Below, in pieces: positions 36,025 through 46,573 of a stretch of DNA of 64,000 bases. Every line of letters begins with the position of its first letter. Position 1 is the first letter of the stretch. This DNA is from Caenorhabditis remanei. Lineage: Eukaryota; Nematoda; Chromadorea; Rhabditida; Rhabditidae. The DNA is taken from positions 10,602,001 through 10,666,000 of the forward strand of contig NC_071332.1 of NCBI RefSeq assembly GCF_010183535.1, given 5' to 3'. Position numbers and translations under genes: made by a program. The notes under the pieces are model-generated. The model ran no database searches. It had not been told where the DNA came from and was given only the letters and a program-made list of their open reading frames with translations.

Positions 36025-37669
36025 TCAGTTAGATGAAGCAGTAGTTGAAGTGACTGTAGTTGACTTCAATGTCTCCTTGAATTTACGAAGTTCATCTTGA
36101 GTACGGCTCCATGGACGAATAGTGCACGTTTTCTTCTCACTGGCAACCGATCCATCGAGCATTGGAAGTTTACAAGTTGACGAAAACAGAGAGGCCGTTT
36201 CGGAGCGAACTCTGAAATACAAACCATTCGTTTTACAAAGAAGAGAAATGTTAGGACTTTTTCAGTTTATTTTAACTTAAGCCTGATTATAACTATAATT
36301 TGTTTTTCTGTCTTCAGATAAGTACCTGCTTAATGGTAGCGGACTTGTTGCTCTTTCTGGGAGAGAAGGAAGCTCTAGATGACTACCACTTGATGATTTC
36401 TTCATTTGTAAATAGAAAATATCAGAGGCAAGAATTCAAAAGGCGTGAAGTTAGAAAAAAAAAGAAATTCTTTTCTCAGATATCAGGCGCAGAAAAAAGA
36501 TCTCGCTCGAGTGCACCTGGCCATCAGTTCTAGCTTTTCTTCTTTTTTTCGTCACCCTCCAATTACCCCCACGTCTTAACCCCGCCCACATGTTCAGAAG
36601 GCAACTCACAATCTTGGATGACTTTTCCCATTGGAATTCATGATTTCAATTAGCTGATTTATAGACTGATTTTGAGTCAGAGATAGGTGACTGATGGCAA
36701 AATAGAAATGATTATGTAGACGAGTGATGTGAGAAGAAAGAGCTCAAGGGGCGGGGCTTAGAAGATTCAAAATTTTGGCACTTGCGAAAATGATAGGGTC
36801 GAAATAATAATAATATGGAAGGAGAGATAGATAGTGTTAGTGAATGAGAGATGAGAAAGAAGGGATCAGTGTTTTTTGAGAAGACAAGAGACATTTTGGA
36901 AATGACAGAATTTGAAAAACATTTTCAGTTTTTGTAGTTGAAATTTTAGAAAAAAGAGGACAGCTTTTTGTAGCTAATGTGATTTAGAAGTTACTTTTCT
37001 TTCAAAGCTTATCGAAGTTCAACAGCCCACATCGCATAAAATTGAAAAGAAACAGCTGAATCTTCTGAAACCATGATAGTGGTTTGACTCTTAAAAATAG
37101 CATTTCTTGCTAGTTGATTTTCGGATTTTCAGAATTTCAGAAGCAGAAATTCTTTTCAGTGACTGATCTCCGATGTTTCACAAAGGGATTAGAACTCGAA
37201 GGTCACCGAAACAAGATACAACGATACTCACTGACTTCGGTAGATCTTAAAGCGAAAAATGAAGAAGTTTAAAAATATATCGCCTGAAACTAGATCATCT
37301 CCTGATGTCCCCCGTCCCACTTATCCCATCCCTCTATAACACATCCATCTGTTCAACTCACCTTCTAACATTCTCATCATTCTTATTCTTTACACTACTT
37401 CTCGGTCCACTGCTCCTTGCTCTCGGCAAAAATCCATTTATAGCATCTGAAATTCTCATGATTCTTCTCAGATGACGTCGCATTTCAAACTAACCTTCAA
37501 TACAAAATTCACGACATCTTTCCTCTTTATTTGTGTCCAAAGTGAACGTCTGATTGAGAACTGATTTGTCTTGTGACGCCAGTTTGTTTTCGAATCTGAA
37601 AATTGAATTGTGGAAATGTTGATCTTACGAAAAACTGTGATCAAGGGTATGTGCTGTTATAAATGTCAT
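36025..37669 (-). CDS. 137-residue protein, unknown function
   Basis: Four exons (37669-37629, 37595-37495, 37446-37362, 36211-36025) join in phase and give 137 residues. No signal peptide or membrane segment is seen. The middle contains EERCREFCIEDAINGFLPRA; the C-terminal part contains RVRSETASLFSSTC, KKTCTIRPWSRTQDELRKF and a Thr/Ser-rich tail. The first exon follows a TTTCAG acceptor. The 1150-bp last intron contains an alternative first exon at 36405-36326 with a matching phase. I do not recognise the family; a cytoplasmic or nuclear regulatory protein is a guess. Confidence 0.65.
36326..36405 (-). other. Alternative first coding exon of the 137-residue gene
   Basis: ATG at 36405 opens 26 codons (starting MKKSSSGSHLELPSLPERAT) and ends with a good AG/GTACTT donor leaving two bases. 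This is the phase needed by the last exon at 36211. It would replace the first three exons, giving a shorter isoform of about 88 residues from an internal promoter. Confidence 0.5.
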
Positions 37670-38777
37670 TATGTTTAGAAATAAGTTCAATCTGAAATTT
37701 GGAAAAATGTATGTAATTACGGAAAGAAGAAGGCGGAAACCACCTGCTTCTATCGCTTCGACGTTGAAGTTCTAGTTGAGGGAAAATAGAAAAACGAGGA
37801 AGTGAGACTGGGAAAATATAATGGAAATCGAGTTTTGCATTTTCAGATTCTCGGATTCAGGCGGGCGACAACCGGAGGGAAAAAGCAGAATCAGAACACT
37901 TGACTGAATGGAACTAGTCGCTTTTTCAGATGAATGGGTTCTCTGATATTAAAGAAACTGAGAAAAAACCTAAAACCAATCAATTTTGATGGATGAGAAA
38001 AAAAAATTGACGAGCTTGACATGGGAAAATGTTTCAGTGATTAACAACCAAAATAGAAATATTTCTGATTGATCGAGTTCTCACGCCCTCACTTCTATCA
38101 AACTAGAGTTGTTTTATGTATCGATTCAGAAGTTTTCTGCAAACAATTTAGAAGACAATCCGTGGGAAAAATCTCAGGGAAATTTTTTTATACTGATGTT
38201 TGACATTCGATTTGGACATTTTTTACAAGAGATCGCAATGCGGGTAACTCAACGAACTCAACTTGAGCTGTCCTGAATGATTGATATGCATAAGTATCAT
38301 TGATTGGTATCTCTCTGGCGACATCTTACATCTTACACTTCCCAAAAGATTTTATATTTCCAGCTTTTGTTGATAAATCAAAACCTCATTTATTTTCCTA
38401 GAAAATCCAAAAAAATAAATTGAAAATCCGCAAATTCCAACTAAATTGAGCTCCGAGACAAACTTCCGTGAGACTCCGAATGGGAAACCCTCTCTCGATC
38501 CAAACAATTTCCAATTACTCGCTCCCGACCTATTACTTTTACTCTCTCATAACACACTTTTCTGGAATATTTTAATCAAAACCTTATACTAAACTAGATT
38601 CTTTTTTCTTACTTACAACAGATTGCTCGGGTTTTATTACTTTTTTTACTCATATGTAGTAAAATGATTGTCCTTATCTTGTTTACTGAAATTTTCGAAT
38701 CCCCGCCGAATCGAAGACAATACGTCATCGGGATCATATGAATCAGAATTAAAGAATTCAAGAGTCATTTGATCAAA
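37670..38777. other. Stretch with no supported gene
   Basis: AT-rich divergent spacer between the minus-strand 137-residue gene and the plus-strand candidate at 38778. No motif or RNA was recognised. Confidence 0.4.
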
Positions 38778-39099
38778 ATGAAAACAATGGAAAATGAAGA
38801 GATCCATTCGATTTTTGTGTTTGAAAAAGCCGTGCCGAAGAGCCGAAAACGGCGAAAAAAGAGATTACAAACAATCGGAAATTGGATTCAAAGGCTTCTC
38901 GTGGATTTGATTTCCCTTTTTTTGACTGAAAAACGGAAACGGGCGGCACGTGGGAAATTAGAGAAAAGCCAGCTGAAATCCCAAGCATCTACGGTAAGCA
39001 GAGCACTAACTACAAGCATATGGTTTCCATTTGCAGGAGATTGGAAGGGGAAAAGCAAAAATTGAAGAACTTATTGCAGTCATTCAGGAGTTAAAGTAA
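38778..39099 (+). CDS. Candidate small basic two-exon protein
   Basis: Exon 38778-38993 and exon 39037-39099 are joined by a 43-nt intron (ACG/GTAAGC donor, TTGCAG acceptor), in phase 0, giving 92 residues. The protein is strongly basic (SRKRRKKR, TEKRKRAARGK), with a hydrophobic patch LLVDLISLFL and an amphipathic C-terminus IEELIAVIQELK. The intron size is typical of worms and both exons stay open, but there is no recognisable domain. It may be a chance combination. Confidence 0.35.
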
Positions 39100-40341
39100 A
39101 GTAGAACTGATGTAGAATATCGATCCAGATTTGACTGGAAGACTACTTTTAAAGAGTGAAGCTCAAATCATCAGAACTAAAATCCAAAGCAAGTTCCAAT
39201 CTCCAGATCCTAGACCTCAACTAAAAATGGCTCCGATCCAGTCGATCAGTATCAAAAAATAATGCAAATTTCGTTATTTTCACGAGACCTGTTGTCTGGA
39301 AAAACTGCAAAAAGCTGGTTGATAGGCAACAAAATTGTGATTTTTGGTTGATTTCGTTACATCAATCGAATCAAAATTCTTGACACAGAGGTGTGAGAAT
39401 TTGATAGAGGAGGAGGTGTGAGAAAACAACATGTTCTGGAAAAAAATACTTCTTGATTCTGAACTTTGAGATGGGAAAGTGAGTTTAGTAATGTGGAAGA
39501 ACGAGATTTTGGTGCCAGGGCACAAGTTTTTTCTTTTTGCAAAATGGGAAACTGATCAGACACATGTATTTGATGAGAAAAACAGAGAGGAAGTAGACTG
39601 GAAGTTTCAGAAATATATGTTAAATATACGTCATGTTTGAAGACACTAATGGGATGAGTAGGTGTTGAACTTGAAGCTCTATTCTTACAAGACTACTAAA
39701 GAAGAACACAAGGCATCGTATGTGTTTCAATTTGAAAAAGAATAGAAGAATATCCGCACAGTCGCAATTCCATAATTTCTAGATTCCCACGTGTCGAGAA
39801 GTTCTGACAATACGCTTCCTGGTTTTTGAGAACTGCCACTTTTCATGAAAATTTTGAATTATAATTATCACTGGAGCACTTTAGTACGTCTCACTTCATT
39901 TCTCACACTCAATACGAACTTTGAGCGAAAGTTCTGAGAGATGAAGTGCATAAATTTCTAGTAAGACTTGTGGGAACCGTTGAAGCAGAGAGATTTTATA
40001 TCATCATGGCTAGATGTGAGTTTGGTGACGGTGTGAATGTGAGACAGGTGAAAAGTGTGTGGTAGAAACTTGAAGTCTTGAAGTTTGTCGGATGTCCAAT
40101 ACCGAATCAAAAGTAATTCGTCATGAAAAGAAACCAGTCGGTTCACGTCGCCTAACGGCGACTAAACCTCCTTCTTAACACCACCCTTCTAGGTGTTTCA
40201 GTAAATCGTAATTAATCCGAAAACGGACGACACGTTCGGAATTCCCTGTTTTTTCTGACTCTGACGATAACAAAAAATCTTTCATATAGACTCTGTGGAT
40301 AAATCCGGAATGGACGACACGTTTCGAATTCTTTTTTTTTG
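39100..40341. other. Stretch with no supported gene, with a direct repeat
   Basis: No convincing coding sequence. Two related segments, near 40214-40243 and 40304-40333, share the type GGACGACACGTT(C/T)CGGAATTC, preceded by AATCCG. They precede the GC-rich palindrome at 40342. Confidence 0.45.
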
Positions 40342-40624
40342 CAGACTTGCAAAGTTCCGGGCCGGCCCGGCCCGCTGGGATTTGAATTTCTGAACTTTTT
40401 TCAAAATTTTTTTTCTGTAATTTTTTAAAAAAATATTTTTCCTCAAGTATATTTTTCAACAACCTTCGAAACCTACAAAAAATTGTTCTTAAGAAATATT
40501 TTTCAAAAAAATCGGGAAATTTTCGAAAAATTTTTTAAAATTTTTTCAGTATTTTCACTTCCGGGCCGACCGGGCCGGGCCGGGCCGGAGAAATTTTAAT
40601 TCGGCCCGGCCCGTTGCAAGTCTG
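40342..40624. repeat. GC-rich palindromic element (GGCCC repeats)
   Basis: The terminal inverted repeats CAGACTTGCAA / TTGCAAGTCTG (40342-40352 and 40614-40624) enclose inner runs of CCGGGCC/GGCCCGG units on both sides and an AT-rich, poly-T/poly-A centre. Overall it is a 283-bp hairpin, much more GC-rich at its arms than its surroundings. It resembles a dispersed non-autonomous nematode repeat. No transposase is present. Confidence 0.8.
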
Positions 40625-40994
40625 TTTTTTTTTCTATATCTGAATATAAGAAACAATATTTCACGTCGCAACATGGGTTTGATCCAACTGACTACAGTCG
40701 ACGTTGGCGAACTTGACAGATCGGGTTCCTGAACGCACCGACCTTCGCCATTTGAAAGTCAAACTTAGCTTTGAAGTATTAGCACGGCACCGTTCTTACA
40801 ACTGCGCTCCACCGAAATGACCTGGAAAAATGTCTCTTTTTCTTTGAATCTCTCAATTTCGCACACTATTTTCCTCGATTTCGGTAGAGCGCGGTTGTAC
40901 AAAGCATGTCGTGTTTATATAGCCCTCTCGCAATATTAACAAATTTGATTCATCCTTCTGGTGTAGTGAAGATCGAGTTGTGCATCAATAGCAG

Positions 40995-41777
40995 CTACTC
41001 CGAGAAGAGCTCCTTTCTTTTTGCCGTCACATCATCGGGCTTTTCTGATTGTCTGGCAGCTGCCCGGGAAGCTACTGAAGCCTTTCTAGGTCATCATCAG
41101 ACTTTTTTCACTGCTGTTTCCAATTTTTTGGTGTTGGTTCTGTTGCTGTTCGACTTCTCAGTGTCAGACTGTAGAGATAGTCGGAGTGCTGTATTATTTA
41201 CCATTGATTTCAACCTCAACTCTTTCTCATCCTGACTCTCAGCTTCTCGTTTGGCTATCATGCGATTTAAATCAGCAGCTTTATTTTTCTGAAATCAGTA
41301 AAAGCTGATCTCTCTTTCTCTTTAAAGCAAGGTTATGCGTTTTTCTTATCTCGTTTTCGTACTGACTCCTGTGTCATCATCTCGTCCTCAATCCCGTCCA
41401 TTCCGCCACGCTTTACGCTCATATCTGAATCCGAGCCAAGCCTGTCAAAAAGGCCGTTGGGCGATTTTATATCTCAGTTCCCAGCCATAGAAAATTTACG
41501 CTTCTTCAAGCGGCCTTGTAGAGGACCAAAAGATTAGTTGATATGCAAAAATTAAGACCGACGTCTTCTTTTCGTCGTTTTTCTTCACCGACTCCTGTGT
41601 CAAGCGTTGAATGTCCTGTATCCCATCAACTCCTCCGAGCTTCAATCTACCATCTGATCCTGAGCGATGGAGCACACCTTTACCGGAAACAGGAGAAACA
41701 GCACCATAATCATCCATTAAATTGTCGGCAGGAACAGTAGAGGCAGTGACGCCATGAAGGGAATAGGAAAATGATAG
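40995..41777 (-). pseudogene. Decayed gene with partly duplicated exon
   Basis: Minus-strand protein-like pieces are 41777-41589 (contains VPADNLMDDYGAVSPVSG and GSDGRLKLGGVDGIQDI, ending TQES at a GTGAAG donor), 41441-41363 (GSDSDMSVKRGGMDGIEDE, also ending TQES at a GTACGA donor) and 41288-40995 (KNKAADLNRMIAKREAESQD through NRTNTKKLE, later ASVASRAAARQSEKPDD). The first two are clearly related to each other, so an exon was duplicated. The last piece has three consecutive in-frame TGA codons at 41099-41091, and the first piece has no start or acceptor. This points to a pseudogene. The family is not recognised. Confidence 0.6.
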
Positions 41778-44750
41778 TTATCAGCAGTTCAAAAGAATGG
41801 GATTTACGTGGCCCCATGTCTGGACTTCACGCAACTTTCGCTTTTCACTGTATTTAGACGAAAAAATTAGGCGGAACTAAAACCGTGGTAAGAAGAAGAC
41901 GGTACATGCTAGGCAGATTGGCTATTAATACTTTAAAAAATGTGGACCCATATCCACAATCCCCTTTTAGCTGTCTCCAAAAAAACTGCTCTTTTTTCCG
42001 AATCTATCAACAAAAAAAAATAAATAAAAATATTTCTTCGCCCCCCGGGACCGAACTAAAAACTAACTGTAGTCAACGACGCATTACTTGCCAGATCGGA
42101 CGCGTCGACACGCCGCCCTCAACCACGCGGCCCACGGGAAATGCAAGCAGAAGAAAGGAAAGAAATGACGATGCTTAGGCCGACAGTTTCACGTCACTTT
42201 TTCCGTTTTTCATTCCCTATGCTTTATCAGTGTTTTTGGCTCAGAAGGCGTCATTTTGAGAATTTTGAAAAAAGAAAAAGACGGGCATCGAGTGGTGGAA
42301 ATTTCTGATCTTTTGGTCCAAATTTGAAGAAAATCGGTTCAGTAGGAAGGGCGGTAGGATCGGCGAACCACAGACAAACATACAGAATCTGGTGTTTGTT
42401 AATAGTAAAGATGGGAAAACAAGTATAAAGCATTGATGAAAACACATATATCTGGTGAATGCACCACTACAATCTGATTGAAAAAGACTGGACTGAAAGT
42501 GATCTACTTTGGTCTAATGGCCTACTCACTTCGTTATAATGACTCAATCTACGGTCATCTAAACTCATAGTTGTAATTAACTGGTGATCTTGATAACTTC
42601 AAACTCACAAAGAAGTGATTTCATTGTTGTTGTGGTTGAACTTCTTCTTTTTCTCACTTCTGGAACGACAAATTGGAAGATGTGTTGCACCGGGAAGATA
42701 GTTGACCATCTTGTTTTATTGTCTGGAACCGTCAAAATTATTCAGAGGAAACAGAGAAATAAATAGTTTAAAAAAATAAACAAAATGGAAATCTGCTTTA
42801 TAGAAAACGTCGTCAACCTTACTGATTCAATGACTCAAAATCATGAAAGGAGAGTTGAAAGAAACACCTTCTGTTTCTCTGCCTTCTCCTCGTCTTTTTC
42901 TCGTTGTCATGGAAAGACGAAGAAAAGAAAAAAAATAGCGAATAAATGAAAAGTCAAAAGGAAAAAAGGGGAGTGTTTTTGATTAAATTTCTCTCTATTT
43001 TTTCACAATGAAAGCTCTAGATCGAAAGAAAAAACAATGTGGGGCGGTACAGGTGGATACGACATCCGGCTGCGAACAGGATGTTTGGGTGACGTCTAGG
43101 CAACCGAATGCCAACAAATGGACGGAGGATCGGAGAGAGAATGTTCTGGAGAAAAACATGAATTATTGAGGGAAAAAAGAGTGAAAGGAAAGGATTTGAT
43201 TGAGTCAGGGATCATGTGAAGTAGCTGGTTAAGCGAGAAGCCAGAAAAAAGGTCTGCGTGTAGTGTCACTATAATCCATTCTGCCCTTTTTAATAAAATT
43301 TCACAATAGAAAATTCGATCAAAACTTTGATCCCAGACTTGAATCGAGATGGAGGAACATTCTGGAATTTGTGATACCTAAGATTCATAACGGGGTTCTG
43401 AAACAGTACCGAAATGTTTGTTGAAATCAACTTCCTATGAAACCGTACTTTTAATATTCAAGTTTCCAGCGCCTGGTGTACATTTTTATGTTGAAAGTAT
43501 TTCAAATTCAGATTATTTTCCTTGTTATCCACTTTGAGAAAACAGTCATTTTTTGTACTCAAAATCCAACATGAAATTAGAAAAACTAGTCCGTGGAAAT
43601 AAGAAAAAAACTAAATTTTGTCTCTCTTGGGAGCTGAAAATAACACTTATTATTTTTTGGAGTTCTTCTCGATCTGTCTGAGAACTTTTCGAATTCAGCT
43701 AGTGAACTTTCAGAAAAGAGTACAATTTTTCAGATCCTCGGAGAATATTTCAGAGAAATATTTGATCTGTTAACGAAAATAGCCAACAAAAAAGAAAGAA
43801 AAAGAAAATAAATAGTGATTTCTAAGAAGACAAAGATGAAACTTAGTCTGTGTTTTTAGAAGATTCACTAAAAAATGAAAATAAAAAACAAATTTGGAAA
43901 AAACTGAATTGAGAAGAAACCTTACACTTGCTTTTCGCCTGGAGTTTGACTTTTTTCAGATTGAACATTGATTTTCATATTAAAAAAAAGAGTTTAATCT
44001 GAAAAAAATGATGCTAGAAGTACGCTTTCTTCTAAAGGTACATACCAAATTATTATGCATGAAAAGTTTCGTTTTTTGTTTATCAAAAAGAAAAAGGCAA
44101 TGTTTTGATAAATGCACGAATTGGGTGCATTTGGGTTATGATATAATGGAATTAATCAACTTCTGACGTCAAGAACTTGTGGGTCAGATCAAATCAACTG
44201 AATCGGAGACAAGTATTCCACATTAATAGTGACAAAAAGAACCGAGAGAGAAGAAGAATGGAATAAGGAACAGTGAAATTTTCAGAGTATGAATTGAAAG
44301 GAATAACTATTAGGTAAATACACACAATGATTCATTGGACAAGGTTGGACGTTTGGTCAAAAGACATTGGGACGTCGCCGTCAAAATTCACATGAAATAC
44401 TCTGAAAAAATTCAATCCTGCAACTGTGGTTGTTCGAATTCCTAGACCCACTTTTCCGAAGAATTGTGAAAGAATCCGAATAAATCAGTTTTGATCTACG
44501 ACATAATTTACCGCTCAAGCGTGAAAAACAAAGGTTTACAGTCTCTTTTCCAACCGGATTTTTATTATTTCTACTCTTTTTCAATACAACTTTTATTACT
44601 TTTATTTTTTTGTAATCGTCTTTTCTTCCCTCTTTTCTTCTATTTTCTCTCTTGATTCAAACTTCTTTAATTCAATATTCCAGACTCCACACTCATTCTC
44701 ATCTCTTCTGTAAATAGTTTCCTGTACATAAGTCAACTAACCCAAATGAA
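41778..44750. other. Three-kb gene-poor region
   Basis: Mostly AT-rich DNA with no supported gene. One short frame, 43008-43169 plus (53 codons, MKALDRKKKQCGAVQVD start), is less AT-rich than its surroundings but has no other support. The right end is the promoter region of the hydrolase gene at 44751. Confidence 0.4.
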
Positions 44751-46225
44751 ATGATGCTCAAAACGGAGAAGGAGTCGATTCGCACCCGAAGAATCGTCAT
44801 TTGTATCGCCATTATCTCACTTCTACTAACTACTGGATACTGTTTGTACAAACCACTTCCCGATGGATTCACTGTTACAAAATGGGATCGAACAGTGATG
44901 CATGTCGTCGAGCCAGCACTCAGAGTTGCTTATTACTACCCGGTATGTTTATGAAATGAGTTTTGGGAGATTTCATCGAGATTCGGGTATCAATTTTCTT
45001 ACAAAAAATTGTTGAATTTCAGAGTCGAATGTTCTCAAAAGCAAGTGATATGGTCTATTGGACACGTGGCGTCATGAATGTGCTCACAAAAGTTCTTGGA
45101 GTATTCACTTCCACAAACGGTCAACTCGACATTCAATGGCATCATTGGAAAGGAACTCCAGTCAAATCATATCGTCCAATCAACAATAAAACATCAACCG
45201 ATGGAGCTGTTATCTTCATTCATGGCGGTGGATTTGCTCTCGGAAACGTAGAAATGTATGATTCATTGGTTGGAAGACTGGCACTTGAAATGAAGACACT
45301 CTTCATTTCGATCGAATATCGTCTCTCACCAGAAACTGTGTTTCCCGGAGGAATTATGGACTGTGAAGCAGCCATTGATCACTTTCTCCAATACGGAACA
45401 ACGCAATTTGGAGTGAACACTTCGAAAGTTATCATAATGGGAGACTCAGCGGGTGGCAACTTGGCAACAGTCATTGCTCAAAGACGGGCGGCTCGTCAGA
45501 AACTTCCGAAATTGGCTGGCCAAGTGCTGATATATCCACTTCTTCAAATGGCTGATATGCAAACAATGTCATATCGATATTTCAATTCTCATCTCCAGGG
45601 ATATGCACTCGTGGATCCAGAATCTGTAGCATATTACTACATGTTTTATGCTGGAATTGATATGGATGAGAAGGCGTATTTAGTACCAAGTGTCACCTCG
45701 AATGGACATGTTTCGAAGAAACTTCAGTCGAAAGTTCAAAAGGTATTCTTATAAAAAATTCATACTCAATAATCAACAATTCCTCATTTTCAGATAATGT
45801 CCCATAACTCAATCATCGAGAAAACTCACAACTACAAGAATATCAGTGTTTCTGAAAAATGGGAGATCAAACCAAGTGTCGAAGCACAAGAATTGATGGA
45901 ACCATTTCTCACGAATCCCGATTTTTCTCCTTTGATGAGAGAGGATTTGTCCAATTTACCGCCGACATTGGTCATCACTTGCGAGTTCGATATTCTTCGA
46001 GACGAAGGACTCGTTTATGGATATCGATTGAAGGTAAGAAACAAAATAGAAAGTTATGAATGATGACTGATTGATCTTATTCAGACATCAGGCGTTCCTA
46101 CGACAACAATCCACTACGAGAATGGTTTCCACGCGATGCTCAACTTTCATAGTGATCTCGATGAAGCTATGAAAACAGTCGAAGATATTGAACAATGGAC
46201 ACTCGATACGATTTCTCGTGCCTAA
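44751..46225 (+). CDS. Arylacetamide-deacetylase-like alpha/beta hydrolase
   Basis: Four exons (44751-44942, 45023-45742, 45794-46033, 46085-46225), all phase 0, give 430 residues. A basic N-terminus precedes a signal-anchor helix (about 16-36, [19 protein letters not shown]), as in AADAC-type type II ER membrane enzymes. The hormone-sensitive-lipase family motifs are complete: oxyanion motif HGGGF, nucleophile GDSAGG, acid in EFDILRDEG and catalytic His in NGFHAML. It should hydrolyse acyl esters or amides of lipids or xenobiotics at the ER lumen face. ATG 44751 is followed directly by a second in-frame ATG. An AATAAA lies near 46362. The next gene downstream is another esterase. Confidence 0.92.
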
Positions 46226-46573
46226 CCGAAAAAATATTTGTAGTTGACTACCGTAGTAGATTGTTTATCGCTTCAAAAGCATTTCTTATTTATTTATTTT
46301 CCCCCAACTAACTGTACTCTCATGTTTTCGTTTTATGATCTTCATTTCTGATCTCAACCAAATAAATCTTTGTGGGTCATTCTTTTAAAACTTCCCTGAA
46401 CTTTTAAAAAACTCGAACTGTTCTTGAAAATGAGAAAAATGATTGCAGATCAGTTCAAAAACTCTAGAAATCAATGGGAAATCAATCTCATTCCACGCAA
46501 TCGAAAATGCAAATCGCCCCCACAAAAGAGTTGACAGTCTCTTGTCCATTTCTGACACTCCCCGGAATATTCA

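Noticed and set aside
40661..40735. Possible tRNA-like sequence with GGGTTTGATCC, and a loosely similar segment near 42060-42115
   Set aside because: No consistent cloverleaf; at most a very degenerate repeat.
44381..44584. 67-codon minus-strand frame upstream of the hydrolase
   Set aside because: It lies in promoter-like AT-rich DNA with no supporting signal.
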